From NCBI GenBank assembly GCA_016218415.1, contig JACRED010000001.1, positions 1-64,000 on the forward strand: a DNA stretch of 64,000 nucleotides. The letters are read 5' to 3'. Source of the stretch: Nitrosomonadales bacterium. GTDB lineage: Bacteria; Pseudomonadota; Gammaproteobacteria; Burkholderiales; Gallionellaceae. Position 1 is the first letter of the stretch. Every line of letters begins with the position of its first letter. The translations under genes and the position numbers were made by a program. The notes beneath the pieces are model-generated. The model saw only the letters and a list, made by a program, of their open reading frames with translations. It was not told the origin of the DNA and ran no database searches. Shown piece by piece: positions 50,349 through 59,350 of this stretch.

Positions 50349-51637
50349 TGGCGCTGCCTGTTACACGCGGTCGCGCGCTGCTGCTCGCACTGATTGCAGT
50401 CGCCTTCAGTGCGGCGTTCTACAAATCCCTGCATCGCCCTGAGCCGGCCTCATTCCAATTGCCCGCGATCCGGGAAGCGGCACAGGCTGCACCGGAAATG
50501 CGCACCCGCTTCGTTTCATCGCGCCGGAACATCGCCACCCACGCCGCATCGCTGGTCGAGCTGGGCGACGGGCGCATACGCGCATTCTGGTTCGCCGGAA
50601 GCAAAGAGGGGGCGGAAGACGTAACGATACAGACCGCCGTCTTTGACCCGGTGCGCGGCCAGTGGGGCGAGGAGACGAGCGTCACCGACCGTGATAAGAC
50701 GCAACGCGCGTTGCTGCGCTTCGTCAAGAAACTGGGCAATCCTGTCGCGTTGCGCGCAGCGGACGGCACGCTGTGGCTGTATTACGTGACCGTCTCGGTC
50801 GGCGGCTGGGCGGGCAGTTCGATCACGGCGATGACATCGAACGACGACGGCGCGACCTGGAGCACGGCGCGGCGACTGGTCACCTCGCCGTTTATCAACA
50901 TCAGCACGCTGGTGAAGGGCGCGCCGTTCCTGTACGACGACGGCAGTATCGGTCTGCCGGCCTATCACGAGTTCATCGGCAAATTCGGCGAGCTGCTGCG
51001 CATCGCGCCGGATGGCTCTATCATCGACAAGCAGCGTTTGAGTTCCGGCAAGCTCGCGATACAGCCGGTGATGCTGATACAAAATCCACAGCAGGCGATG
51101 GTGGTGATGCGCCATACCGGAGCAGCGCCGAAGCGTGTGATCGCGATGACGACAAACGATGCAGGGCGGCACTGGAGCACACCGGCGAAGAGCGCGCTGG
51201 CGAATCCAGACGCGGCTGTCGCGGGGGTGGCGCTGCCGGATGGACGTCTGCTGATGGCGCTCAACGATACCGAGACGAACCGCGAAGTGCTGTCGCTGGC
51301 GGCCTCAGCCGATGGCGGCGCCACCTGGCAAACCGTATATCGACTGGAAGACCAGCGCAATCAGGCTGCCGATCCGGCAAGCTATGCACGCATCACTGCG
51401 CAACTGGCAACCGCGACCGATAGCAGCATCACCGACCCATCCGGCTATGCGGCATCCGCACAGCGCAGCAAATGCGCGGGCCAGAGTTGCGGCTATGAAT
51501 TCTCCTATCCCTATCTGATTCAGGCGCACAACGGCGACTTCCATCTCGTCTACACCTGGAACCGCAGCTTCATCAAACACGTCCGCTTCACCCGCGCCTG
51601 GCTGGATCAACAAATGAAAGCAGCTACCCATGGTTAA
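50348..51637 (+). CDS. Sialidase-like BNR-repeat protein
   Basis: A 429-residue protein with one N-terminal membrane helix or uncleaved signal (LLLALIAVAFSAAFYKSL) and a six-bladed sialidase-type propeller. Asp-box motifs include SNDDGATWS, TNDAGRHWS and SADGGATWQ, and an RFVSSRRNIATHAASLVELGDGRIRAFWFAG opening. This fold occurs in sialidases and in glycan- or nucleoside-related hydrolases; the catalytic set is not certain from sequence alone. It is translationally linked (TGATG) to the ArnT-like gene and so probably trims or recognises the same glycan. Confidence 0.82.
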   Translation: MALPVTRGRALLLALIAVAFSAAFYKSLHRPEPASFQLPAIREAAQAAPEMRTRFVSSRRNIATHAASLVELGDGRIRAFWFAGSKEGAEDVTIQTAVFDPVRGQWGEETSVTDRDKTQRALLRFVKKLGNPVALRAADGTLWLYYVTVSVGGWAGSSITAMTSNDDGATWSTARRLVTSPFINISTLVKGAPFLYDDGSIGLPAYHEFIGKFGELLRIAPDGSIIDKQRLSSGKLAIQPVMLIQNPQQAMVVMRHTGAAPKRVIAMTTNDAGRHWSTPAKSALANPDAAVAGVALPDGRLLMALNDTETNREVLSLAASADGGATWQTVYRLEDQRNQAADPASYARITAQLATATDSSITDPSGYAASAQRSKCAGQSCGYEFSYPYLIQAHNGDFHLVYTWNRSFIKHVRFTRAWLDQQMKAATHG

Positions 51638-52244
51638 CTTTACCAACCTGACCGGACTGATTGGCGTGGCCGTCGCGATGGCGGCAGCGCTGTTGCTGGC
51701 GCCGGGCATTACGCGATTTCCATGGTCGCGCCGGGCAGTGCTGGCGGGAGTGTTTTTTGTTTTGGCGCTCATTCCGTTCGGCGGGATGCCCATCGCCGCC
51801 TACCTGCGCGGCGTGACAGGCGACTTGAGCATCACCACGCTGGTACTGTTGTGGTGCGCATTGCTATCGGGGTTGCGCAACCCGGCAATCGTCAGCGCAG
51901 AGCCGGTCGAATCACGGGGACTGCCGATGCTGATCGCTATCGTTGCAATGTTCTTCTATCCGCTGTCTCTGGGTATCGGCATGTTCGACCCCTACCGCCC
52001 GGGTTACGGCGATCCGGTCTTGATCGCCGCGCTGCTGCTGATCGCGCTGGCGGCATGGTTCAGAAAATCTGCGCTGATCACGTTGTGCATCGCGCTGGCC
52101 GTCCTCGCCTGGTCGCTAGGCTGGTATGAATCTGCCAATCTGTGGGACTACCTGCTCGATCCTTTCATGGCAATTTATTCGCTGTGTGCGCTCGTGCTGC
52201 AAGCAGTGCGCATTGCAATGAGGGCGCGCGGCGCCCGAATGTAA
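51630..52244 (+). CDS. Polytopic membrane protein of the glycan operon
   Basis: A 204-residue protein with about six membrane helices and short loops (FDPYRPGYGDPV is the longest polar one). No family was recognised. It overlaps the sialidase-like gene by 8 nt and is the last gene of the operon. A role in export or modification of the same surface glycan is inferred from position alone. Confidence 0.72.
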   Translation: MVNFTNLTGLIGVAVAMAAALLLAPGITRFPWSRRAVLAGVFFVLALIPFGGMPIAAYLRGVTGDLSITTLVLLWCALLSGLRNPAIVSAEPVESRGLPMLIAIVAMFFYPLSLGIGMFDPYRPGYGDPVLIAALLLIALAAWFRKSALITLCIALAVLAWSLGWYESANLWDYLLDPFMAIYSLCALVLQAVRIAMRARGARM

Positions 52245-52297
52245 CGTCTCTTGTTTGAATGGTTCCATTCGGCAGGGAATGGAAGCGCGATCACGCA

Positions 52298-53533
52298 CTA
52301 TCTGTTGCGATGTGTTTCAACCAATCCTGCTATCGCTCGGACTCGCGCCTGTTCCACCGCGGCAGCGATGGCCTGGGTGTCGCTGCATTGCTGCGCGATC
52401 TTTCCCGCATCCACCGCGCGCGCGGCGGACAACAGTTGCAGCAGGTAATCCGCCTGAGGGTAGGCGTCGTTTTCGTGGCCGGTGCGTCCGCGCGCGTCCG
52501 AGGCGCAGGCTTGCAGCAATTGCGCGAAGCGTTCCGGCCTGCGCCAGGCGTCCGCGGACTGGAATAATTTGATGACGGTGTCGGCGCGCAATTCGGCGGC
52601 GCGATGGATGTCGCCGTGAAAGCGCGCGGCCAGCAGGGCCAGGTCGCGGCATTCGCCGGAGGCGCGCAAACGCTGCGAAAGATTTTTCACCAGTTCGACG
52701 CTGCGCAATTCGTGGCCGATGTGGCGCGGCAAAATATCTTTCGGTGTCGTGGCCTTGCCGAGATCGTGTGTAAGTGCGGCGTAGCGCACTTCCAGCGCGT
52801 AGCCTTGCCGCGCCGTATCGTCGATCACCAGCATCGTGTGGAGGCCGCAGTCGATCTCGGGATGATATTTTTCCGGCTGCGGCACGCCGAACAGCGCGTC
52901 CACCTCGGGGATGATCTTCGCCAGCGCGCCGCAACTGCGCAGCGTCTCGAAGAAGCGCGACGGTGCATTTTCCATCAGGCCGCGCGCCAGTTCCTGCCAG
53001 ACGCGTTCCGCGACCAGCGCATCCACTTCGCCGTTGTTCGCCATCTCGCGCATCAGCACCAGCGTCTCGGGCGCGATGCCGAAACCGAAGCGCGCCGCAA
53101 AACGCGCCGCGCGCAGGATGCGCACCGGGTCTTCGCCGAATGCCGGGCTGACGTGGCGCAGGATGCCGGCGCGCAGGTCGGCGATACCGTTGTGCGGGTC
53201 GATCAGCTTGCCGTCGGCATCTTCGGCGATTGCGTTGATCGTGAAGTCGCGGCGCAGCAGGTCCTGTTCCAGCGTGACATCCGGCGCGGCATACACGGCG
53301 AAGCCCTGGTAGCCGCGCGCGGTCTTGCGCTCGGTGCGCGCCAGCGCATATTCCTCATGGGTCTTGGGATGCAAAAAGACCGGGAAGTCCTTGCCCACCG
53401 GCTGGTAACCCTGCGCCACCATCTCTTCGGGCGTGCTACCCACCACCACCCAGTCGTGATCCTGCACCGGCAGTCCGAGCAGACGGTCGCGCACCGCGCC
53501 GCCCACGCAATATATTCTGGCTTCAGGGGACAT
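52298..53533 (-). CDS. cca: CCA-adding tRNA nucleotidyltransferase
   Basis: A 411-residue enzyme that builds or repairs the CCA end of tRNAs. The class II nucleotidyltransferase motif is YCVGGAVRDRLLGLPVQDHDWVVVG, with the RRDFTINAIA block and RAARFAARFGF. The C-terminal half has an HD phosphohydrolase domain (HTMLVIDD... ALTHDLGKATTP), as in the bacterial multifunctional form. ATG 53533 is chosen from the family start; it overlaps the end of the slt gene by 11 nt. Confidence 0.95.
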   Translation of the reverse strand: MSPEARIYCVGGAVRDRLLGLPVQDHDWVVVGSTPEEMVAQGYQPVGKDFPVFLHPKTHEEYALARTERKTARGYQGFAVYAAPDVTLEQDLLRRDFTINAIAEDADGKLIDPHNGIADLRAGILRHVSPAFGEDPVRILRAARFAARFGFGIAPETLVLMREMANNGEVDALVAERVWQELARGLMENAPSRFFETLRSCGALAKIIPEVDALFGVPQPEKYHPEIDCGLHTMLVIDDTARQGYALEVRYAALTHDLGKATTPKDILPRHIGHELRSVELVKNLSQRLRASGECRDLALLAARFHGDIHRAAELRADTVIKLFQSADAWRRPERFAQLLQACASDARGRTGHENDAYPQADYLLQLLSAARAVDAGKIAQQCSDTQAIAAAVEQARVRAIAGLVETHRNR

Positions 53534-55553
53534 CGGACAGGGCTTTCTGGTTATCCGCCGATTTGGGCGCAATAACACCCAGCCGCTGCTTGAGCGAGCG
53601 CGGCGCGGCGCCGAACTGGTCGGCGTAATACACGGTATTGCTCATCACCTTTTTCACGTATTCACGGGTTTCCTCGAATGGAATGGTCTCGGCATAGATC
53701 GCACCTTCCAGCGGGCGGTCGCCGCGCCACTGGAGCGCGCGCAACGGTCCGGCATTGTATGCCGCCGAGGCCAGTACAGGGCTGTTGCCTGACTGGGTCA
53801 GCACCGTTTTCATGTAATAGGTGCCGAGGCGCAGGTTGGTGTCGAGCTGGTGGAGCAGCGATTTCCGGTAATTCTTCAGGCCCAACTTGTTGGCCGCCCA
53901 GCGTGCGGTGCCGGGCATGATCTGCATCAGCCCGGCAGCGCCGACGCCTGATTTTGCGGCGGGGGCGAAACGGCTCTCCTGGCGCATCAGCCCGTATACC
54001 CATGCCTCATCCAGCCCGTTCTCGCGGATATGCGCTTGCATCGTGTCGCGATAGGGCGCGAGATAGCGCAGGCTGAAATCGTGCAGGCTGACGGTCTTTT
54101 CCGCCGCGCCGATCGCGCGGTCGTACATCTCGTTGCGCCGCGCGACCTCGGCCGCAGTGAGCAATTCGCGGTCGTTGAGGTTGCGCAGCACCCAGCGCCA
54201 TTCCTCCAGCGCTTCGCTGCGCAATCCCGTGCGGTATAACACCAGGGTGCGCTGGACACCGGGCAGTGCCGACATCGCTGCGATGGCCTGCTCGTCCGAC
54301 TTATAGGTGGCTGGCGCCTCGCTCAACACGGGCGAATCAGCCAGTTCGTCCGCCGCCAGTTGTCCGTAAAAATTGTACTCGCCGCTCAATGGCGCATACA
54401 GGGCTCGTGCCTCCACGGACCTGCCCAGTGCCTGGAGCGCGCGCGCCTTCCAGTAGCGCCAGGCGGACTCGCGCTGCTGCTGCGCGCGCATCGCGTTCAC
54501 GGCAGCCAGCACCTCTGGCCAATTCTGCGCGCGCAATGCCGCACGCACGCGCCAGGCCAGCTGCTGGTCATTGAGCGGCGTGTTCGCCGCAGCCTTGTAC
54601 CACTTCAGCGCACGCCCATCCAGATTGCGCGCCGCTTCATACGCCAGCCTGCCGTAAAAATAATGCCGCTCGGCCTCGGGGAAGCGGGCCGATATTTTCG
54701 ACCAGCGCGAGGCGGCCAATTCGGAATTCTGTTTCGCAAGGCGTTGCAGCGCAAACAACGCGATGATGCGTTTCCCCTCGCTTGCATTTGCAGGGGACAA
54801 TTTTGCCAGGTAGCGATCGGGATCGGACGCGGCCTTGACCAACTCCGATGACAGCCCCGGATGTTTATCCTCCAGCAGCCCGGCAAGCTTGACCGCAAGC
54901 GACACATTGTTGATTTCCAGCGCCAGGCGCAGCCGCTGGCGGATGTCCTGTTCGGAGATGGCGCCGGCAGCGCGCGCCGCATCGAACACGGTGTCGCAGC
55001 TGTCCGGCAGGCTCTTGCCGTCTAGCCATAACCCGCGCGCTTCCTGCAACACCGCCCCATCATGGGTGCGATAGCGGGATTGCAGGGCGTAACAGCTTAC
55101 CTCGGTATCCCTGTTGCCCAGGCGGGAAAACTCCGTATCGAACAGGTCCCACAGCTGATGCTTGCCCAGCGCCTTGAGCCATTCGATGCGCAACAGGTCG
55201 ATGACCGGCGTGTTTGCCGGACGGGCAAGAAACGCGCTCACCTCCCCTTCGAGCGCGCCCGGGGCGGGCTGCGGATCGGCATTCTGTATGCCCAGGCGCA
55301 ACTGGTAATAATCGCCATACACTTCCAGCGGGGTGTTTTTCAGGCGTTGCGCGAACAGGGCCAGCTCGTCCGCCTCGCCGGCAAGAAATGCCTCGTAGAC
55401 CGCGGCAAAATCGGCATCATTGAACGTGTGCGGGCCGGCCGGTTGGACCCCGGAGTATGGGAACACCAGCGGGACGCTGCCCGGGCTGTCCGCAGTCTGG
55501 TTGGCCAGTGCAGGGGGGGCGGTCAGCATCAACAAATAAAGGAACAACTTCAT
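53523..55553 (-). CDS. slt: Soluble lytic murein transglycosylase
   Basis: A 676-residue periplasmic enzyme that cuts peptidoglycan with formation of 1,6-anhydromuropeptides. The signal peptide ends at ALA (17). A long alpha-superhelical U/L region (to about residue 500) is followed by the Slt70-type catalytic domain with glutamate in YGLMRQESRF, then SGVGAAGLMQIMPGTA and SAAYNAGP. Length and layout are normal. It is co-directional with cca and divergent from rpiA. Confidence 0.94.
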   Translation of the reverse strand: MKLFLYLLMLTAPPALANQTADSPGSVPLVFPYSGVQPAGPHTFNDADFAAVYEAFLAGEADELALFAQRLKNTPLEVYGDYYQLRLGIQNADPQPAPGALEGEVSAFLARPANTPVIDLLRIEWLKALGKHQLWDLFDTEFSRLGNRDTEVSCYALQSRYRTHDGAVLQEARGLWLDGKSLPDSCDTVFDAARAAGAISEQDIRQRLRLALEINNVSLAVKLAGLLEDKHPGLSSELVKAASDPDRYLAKLSPANASEGKRIIALFALQRLAKQNSELAASRWSKISARFPEAERHYFYGRLAYEAARNLDGRALKWYKAAANTPLNDQQLAWRVRAALRAQNWPEVLAAVNAMRAQQQRESAWRYWKARALQALGRSVEARALYAPLSGEYNFYGQLAADELADSPVLSEAPATYKSDEQAIAAMSALPGVQRTLVLYRTGLRSEALEEWRWVLRNLNDRELLTAAEVARRNEMYDRAIGAAEKTVSLHDFSLRYLAPYRDTMQAHIRENGLDEAWVYGLMRQESRFAPAAKSGVGAAGLMQIMPGTARWAANKLGLKNYRKSLLHQLDTNLRLGTYYMKTVLTQSGNSPVLASAAYNAGPLRALQWRGDRPLEGAIYAETIPFEETREYVKKVMSNTVYYADQFGAAPRSLKQRLGVIAPKSADNQKALSDVP

Positions 55554-55714
55554 TGCAAACCGTTAACTAAACTATCGTGCCGAGCATAGCACATCAGGGT
55601 ATTGCACGTTCCCCGGCCGTTTACGCGGGAGTCTCATGCACAAACCTCCAAAAAACTCCCAATTCCTGCAATAATCGCGGTGGCAAATGAATAATACTGA
55701 AAAAGGATTCCTGC

Positions 55715-56377
55715 ATGATGAGTCAAGACGATTTGAAACGCGCGGTAGCCAAGGCTGCGATCGAGTATGTGCCGGCAGATTGTATTGTGGGCGTGGGCAC
55801 CGGTTCGACCGCCAACTTTTTCATCGATGAGCTGGCCAAAATCAGGCACAAGATACGCGGCGCGGTCGCGAGTTCCGAGGCTTCGGCGAAGCGTTTGCAG
55901 GGGCACGGCATAGAAGTGCTGTCGCTGAACGAGGCGGGCGACCTGCCGGTGTACGTGGACGGCGCGGACGAGATCACGCGTCATATGCACATGGTCAAGG
56001 GCGGCGGCGGCGCATTGACGCGCGAGAAGATCGTCGCGGCGGCGAGCAAAAAGTTCATCTGCGTGTGCGACGCCAGCAAACTGGTCGATGTGCTGGGCAA
56101 GTTCCCGCTGCCGGTCGAGGTGATCCCGATGGCGCGGAGTTCCGTGGCGCGTCAGCTGGCCGCGCTGGGCGGGCAGCCGAAATTGCGCGAGGGCTACACC
56201 ACCGACAACGGCAACATCATTCTCGACGTGCACGGTTTGCAGATCATGAATCCGGTGGAACTGGAGTCCGCACTCGATCATATCGCGGGGGTGGTGACCA
56301 ACGGGCTGTTCGCACGCCGAGCCGCTGACGTGCTGCTGCTCGGCACGCCGGAGGGCGTGAAGACGATGACTGCGTAG
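55715..56377 (+). CDS. rpiA: Ribose-5-phosphate isomerase A
   Basis: A 220-residue isomerase linking ribose 5-phosphate and ribulose 5-phosphate, serving both the Calvin and pentose phosphate cycles. Substrate-binding blocks are [45 protein letters not shown] and [12 protein letters not shown] 55715 and 55718 are both possible; AAAGGA precedes them. Confidence 0.97.
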   Translation: MMSQDDLKRAVAKAAIEYVPADCIVGVGTGSTANFFIDELAKIRHKIRGAVASSEASAKRLQGHGIEVLSLNEAGDLPVYVDGADEITRHMHMVKGGGGALTREKIVAAASKKFICVCDASKLVDVLGKFPLPVEVIPMARSSVARQLAALGGQPKLREGYTTDNGNIILDVHGLQIMNPVELESALDHIAGVVTNGLFARRAADVLLLGTPEGVKTMTA

Positions 56378-56443
56378 CGGTTGTCATCTGTGCTTAACAA
56401 TCTTCCCTTATCCTGTGCTGTTGTTTAATTTCAAGGAACAATC

Positions 56444-57151
56444 ATGAGCAGTAGTGACCATATCTCCCGCCAGTTCGATGCCGATCTGGAGGCCATCCGC
56501 GCCAACGTGCTGCAGATGGGCGGGCTGGTGGAAAGCCAGATCAAGAGCGCCGTCGAGTCGCTGGTCAGCGGCAATGTCGCACTGATGACCAAGGTGATCA
56601 ACGAGGATCACCGCGTCAACGCGATGGAAGTGAAGATAGACGAGGCGTGCAGCCAGGTGATCGCGCGCCGCCAGCCTGCGGCGGGCGACCTGCGTCTGGT
56701 GATGGCGGTGATCAAGACCATCACCGATCTGGAGCGTATCGGCGACGAGGCCGAAAAGATCGCGCGCATGGCCAAGTTGCTGTCGCAAAAGCAGGGGCTG
56801 GCGATACCGCGCTACCAGGAGATCAAGCATGCCGCAGATATCGCTTTGGACATGCTGCGCAAATCGCTGGATGCCTTTGCGCGGCTGGATGTGGTGATGG
56901 CCGCGCAAGTGGTGCGCATGGACGACCAGGTGGACGAGGAATTTCGCGCGATCATGCGCTACCTGATCACCTTCATGATGGAAGACCCGCGCACCATTTC
57001 CACCTCGCTGGAAATCCTGTTCGTCGCGAAGGCGATCGAGCGCATCGGCGACCACGCCAAGAACATGTCCGAGTACGTCATCTACATGGTCAAGGGGCGC
57101 GACGTGCGCCATATCACCGTGGATGAGATCGACCGCGAAATTCAGCAGTAA
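56444..57151 (+). CDS. phoU: Phosphate signalling protein PhoU
   Basis: A 235-residue protein of two three-helix bundles with the metal-binding motif pairs ERIGDEAEKIARM and ERIGDHAKNMSEYV. PhoU restrains the PhoR/PhoB phosphate response and the Pst transporter. pst and phoBR genes are not in the window; instead ppx follows, a linkage that fits joint control of phosphate and polyphosphate. Confidence 0.96.
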   Translation: MSSSDHISRQFDADLEAIRANVLQMGGLVESQIKSAVESLVSGNVALMTKVINEDHRVNAMEVKIDEACSQVIARRQPAAGDLRLVMAVIKTITDLERIGDEAEKIARMAKLLSQKQGLAIPRYQEIKHAADIALDMLRKSLDAFARLDVVMAAQVVRMDDQVDEEFRAIMRYLITFMMEDPRTISTSLEILFVAKAIERIGDHAKNMSEYVIYMVKGRDVRHITVDEIDREIQQ

Positions 57152-57173
57152 GGCTTAATGGGGAGAGCGTAGC

Positions 57174-57243
57174 GAGGGGTCGGGGAGTGGATCGGCACGA
57201 GGTGCCTAAGTAGTAAGTGGGGAAACGCATTCCACGACCCCTC
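57174..57243. repeat. Inverted repeat in the phoU-ppx gap
   Basis: GAGGGGTCG (57174-57182) and CGACCCCTC (57235-57243) are perfect inverse complements, followed by a CACTTCCCACTTTCCACT-type low-complexity run. It resembles other dispersed palindromes in this genome. Confidence 0.5.
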
Positions 57244-57292
57244 ACTCCCAACTCACCACTTCCCACTTTCCACTTTCCACTCACCAGCCCTT

Positions 57293-58759
57293 ATGCAACA
57301 TCAACCCATCCTTGCCGCAGTCGATCTGGGGTCGAACAGTTTTCGGCTACAGGTAGCGAGGGCCGAAGGCGACCAGCTTTATATGCTGGACGGTTTGCGC
57401 GAACCGGTCCGGCTGGCAGCCGGACTCACCGACGAAAAATTCCTCACTGCCGAAGTTCAGCAGACCGCCTTCGCCGCGCTGGAACGTTTTGCCGAGCGTT
57501 TGCGCGGCCTGCCGTCCGAGGCGGTGCGCGTGGTCGGCACCAATTCGCTGCGCGTGGCGAAAAATGCCGCAGATTTCATCCCGCAAGCCGAGCACATCCT
57601 GGGGTTTCCGATAGAAGTCATCGCGGGTCGCGAGGAAGCACGGCTGATCTATCTCGGCGTGGCGCACGGACTGCCGCAATCGGATGACAACCGGCTGGTC
57701 ATCGATATCGGCGGAGGCTCAACCGAATGCATCATCGGCAACGGGCTCAACCCGCTCAAACTGGAAAGCCTGTACATGGGCTGCGTCAGTTTCAGCAGCC
57801 GTTTTTTCCCCGACGGGAAAGTCACCAAACAGACACTCAAGCAGGCCGAACTCGCCGCGCGCAACGAGTTCCAGACCATCGCCGCAGATTACCGGGGGCA
57901 GTGGCGGCGGGCCATCGGGTCGTCCGGCACGGCCAAGGCCATCGCCGAAGTGCTGGAATTGAACGGCTTTAACAGAAGCGGCATCACCCGCGCGGGTCTC
58001 GATGGCTTGCGCGCGCATTTGCTCGATGTGGGCGACGTGCAAAAACTCGATCTGCAGGGCTTGCGGCCCGACCGTATGCCCGTATTTGCGGGCGGTTTCG
58101 CCATCCTGTATTCCGCATTCTGCGAGCTGGACATCGCCGCCATGGACACCGCGCTGGGCGCGCTACGCGAGGGAGTGCTGTACGACCTGTGGGGGCGCTT
58201 TCACGATAACGATGTGCGCGAAGTGACGGTGGGGCAATTCATGCGGCGCTATCATGTCGATACGAAGCAGGCGGGGCGGGTGGCAAAGCTGGCGCACGCG
58301 CTTGCGCGGCAATTCCTCGGCGAAGAGGCCGACCTGCATCTGCTCGACTGGGCGGCCAGACTGCACGAGATCGGCATCAGCGTCGCGCACAGCGGTTACC
58401 ACAAACACACCGCCTATATCACCGCCAATGCCGACATGCCGGGCTTCTCCAAAAAGGAACAGGCGCGCCTGAGCATGCTGACACTGGCGCAGCGCGGCAA
58501 CCTCGCAAAGCTGCAGGCGCAACTCAAGGATGCCGATTCCTGCGCGCTGGCGATGAGCCTGCGCCTTGCCGTACTGTTCTACCGCAACCGCAGCACCATC
58601 GGCTTGCCGGAACTGCAAGTCCGTTTCAGCGGCACCAAATTCCATCTTTCGATAGACGCAGACTGGCTGGCGCAAAACCCGCTGACCGAGTCCGCGCTGC
58701 AGGAAGAAGTGAAGCAGTGGAAAACGCTGGGGCTGAACGTCCAGATAGCGGTTTCCTAA
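57293..58759 (+). CDS. ppx: Exopolyphosphatase (Ppx/GppA family)
   Basis: A 488-residue enzyme that releases phosphate from the ends of polyphosphate. The sugar-kinase/HSP70-like ATPase fold has VDLGSNSFRLQVAR, REEARLIYLGVAHG, VIDIGGGSTECIIG and GSSGTAKAIAEVL. A C-terminal HD-like helical domain (LLDWAARLHEIGISVAHSGYHKHTAYI) is present, as in long Ppx. Its stop overlaps the convergent cytochrome c'-like gene by 4 nt. Confidence 0.93.
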   Translation: MQHQPILAAVDLGSNSFRLQVARAEGDQLYMLDGLREPVRLAAGLTDEKFLTAEVQQTAFAALERFAERLRGLPSEAVRVVGTNSLRVAKNAADFIPQAEHILGFPIEVIAGREEARLIYLGVAHGLPQSDDNRLVIDIGGGSTECIIGNGLNPLKLESLYMGCVSFSSRFFPDGKVTKQTLKQAELAARNEFQTIAADYRGQWRRAIGSSGTAKAIAEVLELNGFNRSGITRAGLDGLRAHLLDVGDVQKLDLQGLRPDRMPVFAGGFAILYSAFCELDIAAMDTALGALREGVLYDLWGRFHDNDVREVTVGQFMRRYHVDTKQAGRVAKLAHALARQFLGEEADLHLLDWAARLHEIGISVAHSGYHKHTAYITANADMPGFSKKEQARLSMLTLAQRGNLAKLQAQLKDADSCALAMSLRLAVLFYRNRSTIGLPELQVRFSGTKFHLSIDADWLAQNPLTESALQEEVKQWKTLGLNVQIAVS

Positions 58760-59220
58760 TTCGTCGCCTTGAGCTGCCAGGCCGCATGGCAGGCGGTGCA
58801 TTTTGCCAGCGTGGCGGCGACCATTTTCAGGATCTCCGTCGAAGATTTTCCGGTTTGCGCCGCCTGGGCGATATCGTCCATATCGCGGTGCACGCTCATT
58901 CCCAGTTGTTTGAATTCGAGCGGCAATTTCGCCATCAGTGCCGGGTTGACATCCGCGGCTGAGGCCATTCCGGCCATGGCGGCGGCTTTGCCGACATGCT
59001 GCATGTCGCCATTGTTCGCGCCATCCAGGATGCCTTGCGTCGCGACCAGCAGGCCGCGCATTTCGGCCAGCACCAGGTCGCGTTCGCCGGACTGCAATAC
59101 CACGGCGGTACGGCCGTCTGTTCCCGCGGTCGTGCTGCCGCGTATGAAGAACCATGCGAATACGGCGATGGTGACGACCCATAGCAACAGGGCGATCTGA
59201 GCAAGCTTGTTTGATTTCAT
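58756..59220 (-). CDS. Membrane-anchored cytochrome c'-like protein
   Basis: A 154-residue protein. One N-terminal membrane helix (IALLLWVVTIAVFAWFFI) without a clear cleavage site is followed by a helical domain and a single haem motif CTACH (about residues 140-144) near the C-terminus, the order found in four-helix-bundle cytochromes c'. Cytochromes c' bind NO and some carry electrons; most are soluble, so the membrane anchor is unusual. It stands alone, convergent with ppx and far from the main cytochrome locus. Confidence 0.7.
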   Translation of the reverse strand: MKSNKLAQIALLLWVVTIAVFAWFFIRGSTTAGTDGRTAVVLQSGERDLVLAEMRGLLVATQGILDGANNGDMQHVGKAAAMAGMASAADVNPALMAKLPLEFKQLGMSVHRDMDDIAQAAQTGKSSTEILKMVAATLAKCTACHAAWQLKATN

Positions 59221-59350
59221 TTTGATTGACCGGGTGAGTGACGAAGCGGCGCAAGATAAAGAGTTGCGGTTGCGCTGTCTGTGCTAAAAATCACACAAGG
59301 ACCGAGCGCAGGATACATCAGGGGGTAGCGGTTGGATTACAGCTACCCGC

